Source: Gordonia polyisoprenivorans NBRC 16320 = JCM 10675
Lineage (GTDB): Bacteria > Actinomycetota > Actinomycetes > Mycobacteriales > Mycobacteriaceae
Assembly: GCF_000241325.1 (NCBI RefSeq)
Contig: NZ_BAEI01000001.1
Coordinates: 62,001-126,000, forward strand
Direction of reading: 5' to 3'
Length of the DNA: 64,000 nucleotides
The position numbers and the translations under genes were made by a program. The notes under the pieces are model-generated. The model was given only the letters and a program-made list of their open reading frames with translations. It was not told the origin of the DNA and did no database searches. Of this stretch, positions 27,183-35,437 are shown piece by piece. The first letter of the stretch is position 1. Each line of letters opens with the position of its first letter.

Positions 27183-28141
27183 TGACATCGGCCGACCTGT
27201 TGATCGCTCCGCTACGAATCCTGGTGACGGCGTTGGGAACCGGTGTGCTGCCGGGTGACGATCCGGTCAGTGCCATCGCCGCCCTCGCTCCGGATCTGGC
27301 ATCGACCCGCGACGACGCAATCGCCGCCGTAGTCAGACTCGGCACCGAATGGCAGGGGCGCGGCGCCGAGGCCGCCCAGGCGGCGTCGGCGGTGACCGCC
27401 GGACGCACCACCGCGATCAGCGGTGACGACGCGCAGATCGTGACGTTGACGCAGTCCGCAGCCCAGCGGGTGCACGGCGCCGCCCGTCAGCTCGAGTCGC
27501 TGATGGACTCGTTCGATCGGGCTGCCCGCGCCCTCGGTGCCGATCTGTTCACCCCCACCGGACTCGCGGTACTGCTACCGCTGGCGATCGATCACGTCGG
27601 CCGTGGCGTGGCGGTCGTCGAACGGACCCGGGCGGAACTCGCCGCCGACACCGCCGCGCTGGCCGAACTCGCTCGCCACGACGCGCCCGCCCCGGTCGCC
27701 CGTACGGGCGGCCCCGGTGGACGACCCGCCGAGGGTGGGGTCCCCGACGGCGGGGTCGCGATCACCCTGCCCGATGGGTCGATCGCCTACGCCCCGAACG
27801 AGCGCGCCGCCGCAGCGGTGCGTGCGGCATTGAGCCAGCAGGGCGTGCCCTACGTGTGGGGCGGCACCGATCCCAGTGGTTTCGACTGCAGCGGCCTGAC
27901 CCAGTGGGCCTATCGGCAGGCCGGCCTGGAACTGCCGCGCCTGGCCCAGGAGCAGGACACCGCCGGATTCGCGGTGGCCCAAGCCGATCTGATGCCCGGT
28001 GACCTCGCGGTCTGGGACGGACACGTCGCGATGTACGTGGGTAACAATCAGCTCGTGGAGGCCGGGGATCCCGTACAGGTCTCACCGCTGCGGACGACGA
28101 ATGCCGGCCAGGGATTTCAGGGGTTCTACCGTCCGCGATGA
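27182..28141 (+). CDS. NlpC/P60-family peptidoglycan endopeptidase with N-terminal helical domain
   Basis: 319 residues. The N-terminal 170 residues are Ala-rich and helical, like a WXG100/PPE-type targeting domain. The C-terminal NlpC/P60 domain (about 205-319) contains PYVWGGTDPSGFDCSGLTQW with catalytic Cys236, and His281 in GHVAMYVGNN. Such enzymes cleave D-Glu-mDAP links in cell-wall peptides. No signal peptide is seen, which fits export through a type VII system with the small coupled partner upstream, as inference. In M. tuberculosis order this slot is not occupied by an NlpC gene as far as I recall. Confidence 0.85.
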   Translation: MTSADLLIAPLRILVTALGTGVLPGDDPVSAIAALAPDLASTRDDAIAAVVRLGTEWQGRGAEAAQAASAVTAGRTTAISGDDAQIVTLTQSAAQRVHGAARQLESLMDSFDRAARALGADLFTPTGLAVLLPLAIDHVGRGVAVVERTRAELAADTAALAELARHDAPAPVARTGGPGGRPAEGGVPDGGVAITLPDGSIAYAPNERAAAAVRAALSQQGVPYVWGGTDPSGFDCSGLTQWAYRQAGLELPRLAQEQDTAGFAVAQADLMPGDLAVWDGHVAMYVGNNQLVEAGDPVQVSPLRTTNAGQGFQGFYRPR

Positions 28142-28218
28142 GTGTCGATGCAGAAGTTCACCTGCCCGTCGTGGGGCCGGTATGGCGCTCACAGGCGCGA
28201 TCGCTACGCTGTGACGTC

Positions 28219-29511
28219 ATGGCCGGAGACATTGTCCCCATCGAGCTCGGACTGACCGACGGAAACAGCTTCACGCTGTGGGCACCCCGCTGGCGGGAGG
28301 GCGACGACGAGTGGGAGGCATTCCTCGGACTCGACGAGGACCTCTACGTCTTCGGCAGCGTTGCCGAGCTGGTCGCCTTCATCCGCACCGACGACGACAA
28401 CGATCTCGTCGAGCACCCTGCCTGGGAGACCGTCAAGGGTCTGCAGGCCGACGAGCTGGTCCCCGACGACCGCCATTCCTATGACCTGGTGGGCGTCCCC
28501 GAACTGGCCGCCGAGGACCCGACACCGGAGGTGATCGCCGAACTCGAGGACGCACTGGAGATCGTGCGCATCCTCGGCGAGGTCTGCGAGCTGACCGTCA
28601 TCACCAAGTTCTTCAATGGCAACCCGATCCTCGGTGCGGTGACCACCGGCACCCGCAACTTCGAGGGCCGCGACGGCACCGACCTGTGGGTGCGCATCGG
28701 CCGGCTCATCGCCAAGCACTGGGACAACGTGCTCGACGCGATCGACGAGGTGATCAGCACACCCGAGGTCGACAAGGCAGCGGTGACCACCGCCGAGGCC
28801 GAACTCGAGGCCGCCGCCTCCGCCGAGGACGAGGACGAGCCCGACGAGGATCTGGACCTCGTCGGCGACGCCGACACCGAGTCGGACGATTCCGAGACCG
28901 ATCTCGCCGACGGCACCGACGACGAGGAAGAAGAGGACACCGACGACGAAATCGACGACGACGATTTCTGGGCGTCGGTGGGCATCGACCCGATTCGTAT
29001 CGTGACCGGCACCGGTGAGTTCCTCTCGTTGCGGTGCTACCTCGGTGACGATCCGGTGTTCCTCGGTGACGACGGCAAGATCTTCGTTTTCGCCTCCCCG
29101 CGCGCGCTGTCGAAGTTCCTCGCCGAGGACAACTCTCATGACCTCTCGGGTGTGTCGACGTTCGACGAGGTCCGCGTCGCCGCGACCGACGGCTCCCTGG
29201 AGTTCGACGTCATCGACGACAACGTCTACGTGCTGCCCGGCCTCGTCGAGGACATCACCGACGGTCCCCGGCGCATCGATCGCAATCAACTGGAGTTGGC
29301 GGTCGAATTGTTTACCGACGCAGCCGATTACGCCGGTGACGACTCGGTGGCCGAAGCGCTGGGCTCGACGACCCCACTGGGCTGGTTCGTCGACTACGCC
29401 ACCAACCCCGACCCCAAGCGGATGGCGCCGAGCCCCCCGTTCGACAACGAGGCCGAGGCGTGGCGGGCCCTCGAGCACGAGTTCGAGGATCGGCTCGTCA
29501 AGAAGCGGTGA
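28219..29511 (+). CDS. Conserved acidic protein of unknown function (Rv3311-like)
   Basis: 430 residues from ATG 28219 (MAGDIVPIELGLTDGNSFTLWAPRW). Two related globular parts, each with a LYVFGS-like or IFVFAS-like segment followed by a helix (SVAELVAFIR and PRALSKFLAED), flank a very acidic linker at about 195-255 that is nearly all Asp, Glu, Ser and Thr. The repeated halves suggest an internal duplication. The gene lies between upp and add as Rv3311 does in M. tuberculosis. Function is unknown; nothing indicates membrane insertion or export. Confidence 0.75.
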   Translation: MAGDIVPIELGLTDGNSFTLWAPRWREGDDEWEAFLGLDEDLYVFGSVAELVAFIRTDDDNDLVEHPAWETVKGLQADELVPDDRHSYDLVGVPELAAEDPTPEVIAELEDALEIVRILGEVCELTVITKFFNGNPILGAVTTGTRNFEGRDGTDLWVRIGRLIAKHWDNVLDAIDEVISTPEVDKAAVTTAEAELEAAASAEDEDEPDEDLDLVGDADTESDDSETDLADGTDDEEEEDTDDEIDDDDFWASVGIDPIRIVTGTGEFLSLRCYLGDDPVFLGDDGKIFVFASPRALSKFLAEDNSHDLSGVSTFDEVRVAATDGSLEFDVIDDNVYVLPGLVEDITDGPRRIDRNQLELAVELFTDAADYAGDDSVAEALGSTTPLGWFVDYATNPDPKRMAPSPPFDNEAEAWRALEHEFEDRLVKKR

Positions 29512-29533
29512 CCGATCCCCGTCGGCGCCGGTT

Positions 29534-29576
29534 CCGGGTGATCTTGTGCCCGGACTGCGGGCACAACATCACCCGG
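29534..29576. terminator. Strong hairpin between convergent genes (bidirectional terminator)
   Basis: CCGGGTGATCTTGTGCCCG (29534-29552) and CGGGCACAACATCACCCGG (29558-29576) form a 19-base-pair stem with one mismatch and a 5-base loop. It lies between the ends of the acidic protein gene and add. It is the strongest hairpin I noticed in the window and would work in both directions. Confidence 0.8.
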
Positions 29577-29593
29577 AAGGGCTGCCGCGGGCC

Positions 29594-30724
29594 TCAGCCC
29601 TGCAGCAGCACCGCGTAGCCGGGCTTGATGACGTCGTCGATGAACGCCAGCCGCTCGTCGAAGTGGATGAACGCCGATTTCATCGCATTGACCGTGAATC
29701 GCTCGAAATCGGCCCAGCCGTAACCGAATTGGTCGGAGAGTTTCGCGAACTCCTTGCTCATGGTGGTGTCGCTCATGAGCCGGTTGTCGGTGTTGACGGT
29801 GACGCGGAAACGCAGCCGGGCCAGAACGTTGAACGGATGCTGCGCCAGCGACGCCACCGCACCGGTCTGCACGTTCGAACTCGGGCACAGCTCGAGCGGA
29901 ATCCGCTTGTCGCGCACGATATTCGCGATCAAACCTAGTTCGGCACCGGGAAACGAATCATCATCGGGTCGCGCGCCGGGCGGCAGGGTGATGTCGTCGA
30001 TCACCCGCACCCCGTGTCCGAGCCGGTCGGTACCACAGAAACCGATCGCCTCGTGGATCGACGGCAGCCCGAACGCCTCGCCCGCATGGATGGTGAACGG
30101 TGCGCAGTTTGCCCGCATGTACTCGAAGGCGTCGAGATGGCGACTCGGCGGGTGACCGGCCTCGGCACCGGCGATGTCGAACCCCACCACCCCGCGATCG
30201 CGATACCGCACAGCCAGTTCGGCGATCTCACGGGAGCGCGCAGCGTGGCGCATCGCGGTGACCAGGCACCGCACGGCGATCGGGCGACCGGACCCCGCGG
30301 CGGTCCGCTCGCCCTGGGCGAACCCGCGCAACACCGCCTCGACGACCTCGTCGAGCTCCAGCCCACGCTCGAGGTGCTGTTCGGGTGCGTAGCGGACCTC
30401 GGCGTAGACGACGCCGTCGGCGGCGAGGTCCTCCACGCATTCGGCCGCGACCCGCTCGAGCGCACCGACTGTCTGCATGACGCCCACGGTGTGGGCGAAG
30501 GTCTCCAGATAGCGCTCCAACGAACCACTGTCTGCCGCGTCACGGAACCACACCGCGAGGTCGTCGGCCGTCTCCGCCGGTAGCTCGTCGTAACCGGTCT
30601 CACGGGCCAACTCCAACACGGTCGACGGCCGCAGGCCGCCGTCGAGGTGATCGTGCAACAGCACCTTGGGCGCGAGGGCCAGGGCAGCGGGATCGAGCGG
30701 GGAACGCGGCGGCATCGACGTCAT
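29594..30724 (-). CDS. add: Adenosine deaminase
   Basis: 376 residues. The zinc ligands appear in [15 protein letters not shown] (about 22-36). [15 protein letters not shown] provides the catalytic Glu and a metal His. [19 protein letters not shown] and [11 protein letters not shown] complete the active site. The enzyme converts (deoxy)adenosine to (deoxy)inosine, feeding the purine-nucleoside phosphorylase. It is the last gene of the add-deoA-cdd run on the minus strand; its ATG overlaps the deoA stop (ATGA), so they are translationally coupled. Confidence 0.95.
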   Translation of the reverse strand: MTSMPPRSPLDPAALALAPKVLLHDHLDGGLRPSTVLELARETGYDELPAETADDLAVWFRDAADSGSLERYLETFAHTVGVMQTVGALERVAAECVEDLAADGVVYAEVRYAPEQHLERGLELDEVVEAVLRGFAQGERTAAGSGRPIAVRCLVTAMRHAARSREIAELAVRYRDRGVVGFDIAGAEAGHPPSRHLDAFEYMRANCAPFTIHAGEAFGLPSIHEAIGFCGTDRLGHGVRVIDDITLPPGARPDDDSFPGAELGLIANIVRDKRIPLELCPSSNVQTGAVASLAQHPFNVLARLRFRVTVNTDNRLMSDTTMSKEFAKLSDQFGYGWADFERFTVNAMKSAFIHFDERLAFIDDVIKPGYAVLLQG

Positions 30725-32066
30725 GATCCGAACCTAACGTGTTCGATCACCAGCGGCCGGGCGACATCAGCGAGATCGAGTTCGGCACCGGGGCCGCCGG
30801 AGTTCGGCTCGGCGGCAATGTCGACCGCCCCGACCAACGCCGCCCGCGCGGGACCGAACCGTTCCGGTGTTGCGGTGTGCAGCGTGAACAGCGCCGCACC
30901 CGCCTCGACGAACTCTCCGGGACGCGTGTGCCACTGCACCCCGGCCTCGGACTGCACGGCCTCACCGGGCACCGACCGCCCGGCACCCAGTCGCCAGGCG
31001 GCGTCGCCGACCGCTCGCGCATCCAGCCGTCGCACACGACCCGACGTCTCGGCGACGACGACATCGGTGTGCCGGGCCCGCGGCAGCGGTGCATCCGGGT
31101 CGCCGCCCTGCGCGGCGATCATCGCGCGCCAGGAGTCCATGGCGCGGCCGTTGCGCAGATGGTCGGCAGGGTCGACGTCGGAGATCCCGGCTGCGGCGAG
31201 CATCTCCCGCGCCAGGGCCACCGTCAGCTCGACGACGTCGGCGGGCCCGCCGCCGGCGAGCACCTCGAGCGATTCGGCGACCTCGACGGCGTTGCCCGCG
31301 CAGCGTCCGAGCGGGGTGTCCATGTCGGTCAGCAGCGCCGAGGTCGCCACCCCGGCGCGATGCCCGAGCTCGACCATGGTGGTCGCGAGTTCGCGGGCGG
31401 AGTCGAGTTCGGGGAGGAACGCCCCCGAGCCGACCTTGACGTCGAGCACCAGCGCGCCGGTGCCCTCGGCGATCTTCTTGCTCATGATCGAGCTGGCGAT
31501 CAACGGGATCGATGCGACGGTGCCGGTGATGTCCCGCAACGCATAGAGCAGACGATCGGCGGGTGCAAGGTCGGGACTCGCCGCGCAGACCACCGCACCC
31601 ACCGCCTCGAGCTGGCTGAGTATCTCGTCCATCGACAGGTCCGCACGCCATCCCGAGATGGACTCCAGCTTGTCCAGCGTGCCGCCGGTGTGCCCGAGGC
31701 CTCGGCCCGACAGTTGGGGCACCGCAACACCATACGAGGCCACCAGGGGCGCGAGCGGCAGGGTGATCTTGTCCCCCACCCGCCGGTGGAATGCTTGTCG
31801 ACGGTGCGAAGCGGCCGACCGTCGCGGCGCAGATCGCCGAAGTCCGCGCGCCGCCCGCTGTCGATCATCGCCTGCGTCCAGGTGGCGATCTCACGACGGT
31901 CCATGCCGCGCAGCACGATCGCCATCAGCAACGCCGACATCTGCTCCGGCGCGACCGATCCCCGCGTGTAGCCGTCGACGACCCACCGGATCTGGCCGTC
32001 GCTCAGCGAACCGCCGTCGCGTTTGGTGGCGATCACCGAGATCGGATCGATGATCTCGGGGTTCAT
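30721..32066 (-). pseudogene. deoA: Thymidine phosphorylase DeoA, frameshifted
   Basis: The ATG at 32066 begins MNPEIIDPISVIATKRDGG, continues through MSALLMAIVLRGMDRREI and reaches VDKHSTGG. It then reads WGTRSPCR instead of the family's VGDKITLPL. The correct continuation GDKITLPLAPLVASYGVAVP is found one frame over from about 31779. A single missing G in the run at about 31775-31782 (GGCGGGTGGGGG instead of one G more) accounts for this. Everything downstream is well conserved, including SGRGLGHTGGTLDKLES. Enzyme activity would be phosphorolysis of thymidine. Treat as recently broken or as a sequencing error. It overlaps cdd upstream (ATGA). Confidence 0.85.
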
Positions 32067-32560
32067 CGCCGCCCTCCGTCGCTGTCGAGGGTTCCGTCGC
32101 TGTCGAGGGTTCCGGCGCTGTCGAGGGTTCCGGCGCCGAGATCGTCGGGCCCGAATGCGTACGGCAACAATTCGGCGAGCCGCAGGGGCCCGTCGGCATG
32201 GTCGACGAGCAGATCCGCCCCGCCGAACTCCCAGAGCACCTGTCGGCACCGTCCGCACGGCATCAGCACCACCCCACGCGAGTCGCAGACGCTCACCGCA
32301 CGCAGTCGTGATCGGCCCGATCCGATCAGTGCCGACACCAACGAGACCTCGGCGCAGACACCGAGTCCGTATGAGACATTTTCCACATTGCCACCGGCCA
32401 CCATATCGCCCTCGACGGTGAGCCCGGCAGCACCGACCGGGAAGCGGGAGTAGGGCGCATAGGCGCGGGCGATCATCTCATTCGCCTTGTGGCGCAACAT
32501 CTTCCAATCGATTTCAGCAGACAGGGCAAACTCCCGGTGAACAGTGCGGGGCCGGATCAC
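32063..32560 (-). CDS. cdd: Cytidine deaminase
   Basis: Zinc-dependent (deoxy)cytidine deaminase. NVENVSYGLGVCAEVSLVSALI holds one zinc Cys and the catalytic Glu; MPCGRCRQVLWEFGG gives the other two Cys. Start is uncertain. GTG 32560 is the nearest conventional codon. A CTG at 32524 has GGGAG six bases upstream and would give the N-terminus LSAEIDWKMLRHKA that lines up best with other family members. The TTG at 32596 would lie inside an IdeR-like box. The C-terminus ends in three GTLDS(D/A) repeats not expected in the family. Its stop overlaps the deoA start. Confidence 0.9.
   Translation of the reverse strand: MIRPRTVHREFALSAEIDWKMLRHKANEMIARAYAPYSRFPVGAAGLTVEGDMVAGGNVENVSYGLGVCAEVSLVSALIGSGRSRLRAVSVCDSRGVVLMPCGRCRQVLWEFGGADLLVDHADGPLRLAELLPYAFGPDDLGAGTLDSAGTLDSDGTLDSDGGRR
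32077..32130. repeat. Three 18-base tandem repeats in the 3' end of cdd
   Basis: CGTCGCTGTCGAGGGTTC is repeated three times (32077-32094, 32095-32112, and 32113-32130 with one change). Being a multiple of three, the units stay in frame and add the hexapeptide GTLDSD/GTLDSA to the Cdd C-terminus. This looks like replication slippage. Confidence 0.85.
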
Positions 32561-32584
32561 ACTCACCGGCACATCGTCGAAGCA

Positions 32585-32603
32585 ATGGTAAGGCAAACCT
32601 AAG
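32585..32603. promoter_or_regulatory. IdeR/DtxR-like iron box between cdd and sdhC
   Basis: On the minus strand the 19 bases read TTAGGTTTGCCTTACCATT, which agrees with the IdeR consensus TTAGGTTAGCCTAACCTAA at 14 of 19 positions, including the whole left half-site. It lies in the divergent region, about 150 bases upstream of the sdhC start and just upstream of the likely cdd starts. Iron-dependent control of sdh, of cdd, or of both is possible; binding is not shown. Confidence 0.55.
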
Positions 32604-32750
32604 TCGGAATCTCTTGTCGCCCAAATCTGTTCGGGCAGTTTTCGACCACCCTCAGCATAGGTTTAGAGTCTGTTGCATGGGTCCGTGGTGGAGCCTGAAG
32701 ATGCAGGCTGCCACCAGAGTCCATCGACGATGTTGGAGGCCGATTTCGCA

Positions 32751-33158
32751 ATGAGCACCCCGACCGACACCGCACCCGACCCGGTGCGCAAGCGATCTCT
32801 TTATCGAGGCGACCCCGGGATGTGGTCGTGGGTGCTCCACCGGATCACCGGTGTCACCATCTTCTTCTTCCTGTTCGTCCACGTTCTGGACACCGCGGTC
32901 ATCCGGATCGATCCGAACAAGTATTCCGAGATCATCGAGACCTACAAGACGCCGATCATCGGCCTCATGGAGATCGGTCTCGTCGCCTGTGTGCTGTACC
33001 ACGCCCTCAACGGCGTGCGCATCATCCTCGTCGACTTCTGGTCGAAGGGCGCCAAGTACCAGCGGCAGATGCTGTGGACGATCCTCACGCTGTTCGTGAT
33101 CGTCTTCGCCGCCGCGGCGGTGCGGCTCCTGCAGATTCTCATCGAGCACTCGTTCTAG
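32751..33158 (+). CDS. sdhC: Succinate dehydrogenase cytochrome b556 subunit SdhC
   Basis: 135 residues from ATG 32751 (an ATG at 32730 is an alternative; GGAGG lies at 32734-32738). RGDPGMWSWVLHRITGVTIF is the characteristic SdhC start, with the Ser and Arg near the quinone site and the first membrane helix after it. HALNGVRIILVDFW carries the conserved His of the haem-binding helix. Three helices are visible. It anchors the complex II catalytic subunits and passes electrons to menaquinone. It is the first gene of sdhCDAB; sdhD follows after 12 bases. Confidence 0.95.
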   Translation: MSTPTDTAPDPVRKRSLYRGDPGMWSWVLHRITGVTIFFFLFVHVLDTAVIRIDPNKYSEIIETYKTPIIGLMEIGLVACVLYHALNGVRIILVDFWSKGAKYQRQMLWTILTLFVIVFAAAAVRLLQILIEHSF

Positions 33159-33170
33159 GAGAGATCACCG

Positions 33171-33623
33171 ATGACCGCATCCTCCCCACACCTGGCCAAG
33201 ACGCTCGGCACCGACTACGACCGGCCGGCCAGCCTCGACAATCCGCGCGCGCCGCGTGCCCGCAAGGGCGGCAACTTCGAGAAGTACGCGTGGCTGTTCA
33301 TGCGCTTCTCCGGCCTGGCGCTGATCATCCTGACCATCGGGCACATGTTCATCATGTTGGCCTGGGACAACGGTGTGCACCGCATCGACGCCTCCTTCGT
33401 GGCGGCGCGGTGGAAGGAACCCTTCTGGCAGATCTGGGACCTGACGATGCTGTGGCTGGCCCAGTTGCACGGCGGCAACGGTGTGCGCACCGTCATCGCC
33501 GACTACTCGCGCAAGGACTCCACCCGGTTCTGGCTCAACGTGCTGCTCGGGATCTCGATGATCCTCGTGCTGGTGCTCGGTACCTACGCGCTTCTGACCT
33601 TTGACGTCAACAGCGTCAACTGA
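33171..33623 (+). CDS. sdhD: Succinate dehydrogenase hydrophobic membrane anchor SdhD
   Basis: 150 residues with three membrane helices (about 41-61, 84-105 and 124-145). The cytoplasmic N-terminus is about 40 residues. Conserved His in LTIGHMFIM and in AQLHGGNGVRTVIADYSR are the likely haem/quinone-region residues. GGAGAG precedes the ATG. It is the second membrane subunit of complex II, between sdhC and sdhA in the usual actinobacterial order. Confidence 0.94.
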   Translation: MTASSPHLAKTLGTDYDRPASLDNPRAPRARKGGNFEKYAWLFMRFSGLALIILTIGHMFIMLAWDNGVHRIDASFVAARWKEPFWQIWDLTMLWLAQLHGGNGVRTVIADYSRKDSTRFWLNVLLGISMILVLVLGTYALLTFDVNSVN

Positions 33624-33682
33624 CGCCACGGACTCTCGTCTCTGACGCCCCGCCCTCGTCGACTCCAGGAGATTCGAAACAC

Positions 33683-35437
33683 ATGCAGGAACACCGCTAC
33701 GACGTCCTGATCGTCGGTGCCGGCGGCGCCGGGATGCGCGCGGCGATCGAGGCCGCCCCCCGCGCCCGCACCGCTGTGCTCACAAAGCTCTATCCCACCC
33801 GCAGCCACACCGGCGCGGCGCAGGGCGGCATGTGTGCCGCGCTGGCCAACGTCGAGGAGGACAACTGGGAGTGGCACACCTTCGACACCGTCAAGGGTGG
33901 TGACTACATCGTCGATCAGGACGCCGCCGAGATCATGGCCAAGGAGGCCATCGACGCGGTGCTCGACCTGGAGAAGATGGGTCTGCCTTTCAACCGCACC
34001 CCCGAGGGCCGCATCGATCAGCGACGTTTCGGTGGCCACACCCGCGATCACGGCAAGGCACCGGTCCGGCGTGCGTGTTACGCCGCCGACCGCACCGGCC
34101 ACATGATCCTGCAGACGCTGTATCAGAACTGCGTCAAGCACGACGTCGAGTTCTTCAACGAGTACTACGCGCTCGATCTCTGCCTCAGCGAGAACGAGGC
34201 CGGCGAGCCCGTCGCCACCGGGATCGTCGCCTACGAGCTCGCCACCGGCGAGATCCACGTCTTCCACGCCAAGTCGATCATCTTCGCGACCGGCGGTTCG
34301 GGTCGTATGTACAAGACAACCTCCAACGCCCACACCCTCACCGGTGACGGCATGGGCATCGTGTTCCGCAAGGGACTTCCGTTGGAGGACATGGAGTTCC
34401 ACCAGTTCCATCCGACCGGCCTGGCCGGGCTGGGCATCCTCATCTCCGAGGCGGTCCGCGGCGAGGGCGGCATCCTGCGCAACGTGGACGGCGAACGCTT
34501 CATGGAGCGCTACGCCCCCACCATCAAGGACCTTGCGCCTCGCGACATCGTCGCGCGCTCGATGGTCCTCGAGGTCCTCGAAGGCCGGGGCGCCGGCCCG
34601 AACAAGGACTACGTCTACATCGACGTGACGCACCTCGGCGAGGACGTCCTCAACGAGAAGCTCCCCGACATCACCGAGTTCGCCCGCACCTACCTCGGCG
34701 TCGACCCGGTGACCGAATGGGTGCCGGTGTTCCCGACCTGCCACTACGTGATGGGCGGCATCCCCACCACCATCGAAGGTCAGGTCCTGCGCAACGCGAC
34801 CGATGTGGTCCATGGCCTCTATGCCGCCGGTGAGTGCGCGTGCGTGTCGGTGCACGGCGCCAACCGCCTGGGCACCAACTCGCTGCTCGACATCAACGTC
34901 TTCGGTCGTCGGGCCGGGATCGCCGCCGCGGAGTACGCCAACTCCGCCGAGCTCACCGAGCTGCCGGAGAACCCGACCGCGATGGTCGACGCGTGGCTCG
35001 AGACGATCCTGTCCGAGCACGGACACGAGCGGGTCGCCGACATCCGGACCGAGTTGCAGGCCTCGATGGACGCCAATGCGTCGGTGTTCCGCACCGAGGA
35101 GACCCTCAAGCAGGCGCTCACCGACATCCATGCGCTCAAGGAGCGCTACGCCCACATCCGTGTGCACGACAAGGGCAAGCGGTTCAACTCCGATCTGCTC
35201 GAGGCCATCGAACTCGGCTTCCTGCTGGAGATGGCCGAGGTCACCGTGGTCGGCGCGCTGAACCGCAAGGAGTCGCGTGGCGGCCACGCCCGCGAGGACT
35301 ATCCCAACCGCGACGACGTCAACTACATGCGGCACACGATGGCCTACAAGAAGGGCGACGATCTGCTCAGCGACATCGAGCTGGATTGGAAGCCCGTCAT
35401 CCAGACCCGCTACGAGCCGATGGAGCGTAAGTACTGA
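33683..35437 (+). CDS. sdhA: Succinate dehydrogenase flavoprotein subunit SdhA
   Basis: 584 residues. YDVLIVGAGGAGMRAAIEA is the FAD Rossmann motif, and RSHTGAAQGG contains His42, the residue that binds FAD covalently in the family. HQFHPTGLAG, the RxxLRN-like GEGGILRNVDGERFMERY, and HGANRLGTNSLLDINVFGRRAG complete the substrate and capping regions. It oxidises succinate to fumarate at the cytoplasmic face. AGGAGA lies upstream of the start. Its stop overlaps the sdhB start (TGATGA). Confidence 0.97.
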   Translation: MQEHRYDVLIVGAGGAGMRAAIEAAPRARTAVLTKLYPTRSHTGAAQGGMCAALANVEEDNWEWHTFDTVKGGDYIVDQDAAEIMAKEAIDAVLDLEKMGLPFNRTPEGRIDQRRFGGHTRDHGKAPVRRACYAADRTGHMILQTLYQNCVKHDVEFFNEYYALDLCLSENEAGEPVATGIVAYELATGEIHVFHAKSIIFATGGSGRMYKTTSNAHTLTGDGMGIVFRKGLPLEDMEFHQFHPTGLAGLGILISEAVRGEGGILRNVDGERFMERYAPTIKDLAPRDIVARSMVLEVLEGRGAGPNKDYVYIDVTHLGEDVLNEKLPDITEFARTYLGVDPVTEWVPVFPTCHYVMGGIPTTIEGQVLRNATDVVHGLYAAGECACVSVHGANRLGTNSLLDINVFGRRAGIAAAEYANSAELTELPENPTAMVDAWLETILSEHGHERVADIRTELQASMDANASVFRTEETLKQALTDIHALKERYAHIRVHDKGKRFNSDLLEAIELGFLLEMAEVTVVGALNRKESRGGHAREDYPNRDDVNYMRHTMAYKKGDDLLSDIELDWKPVIQTRYEPMERKY

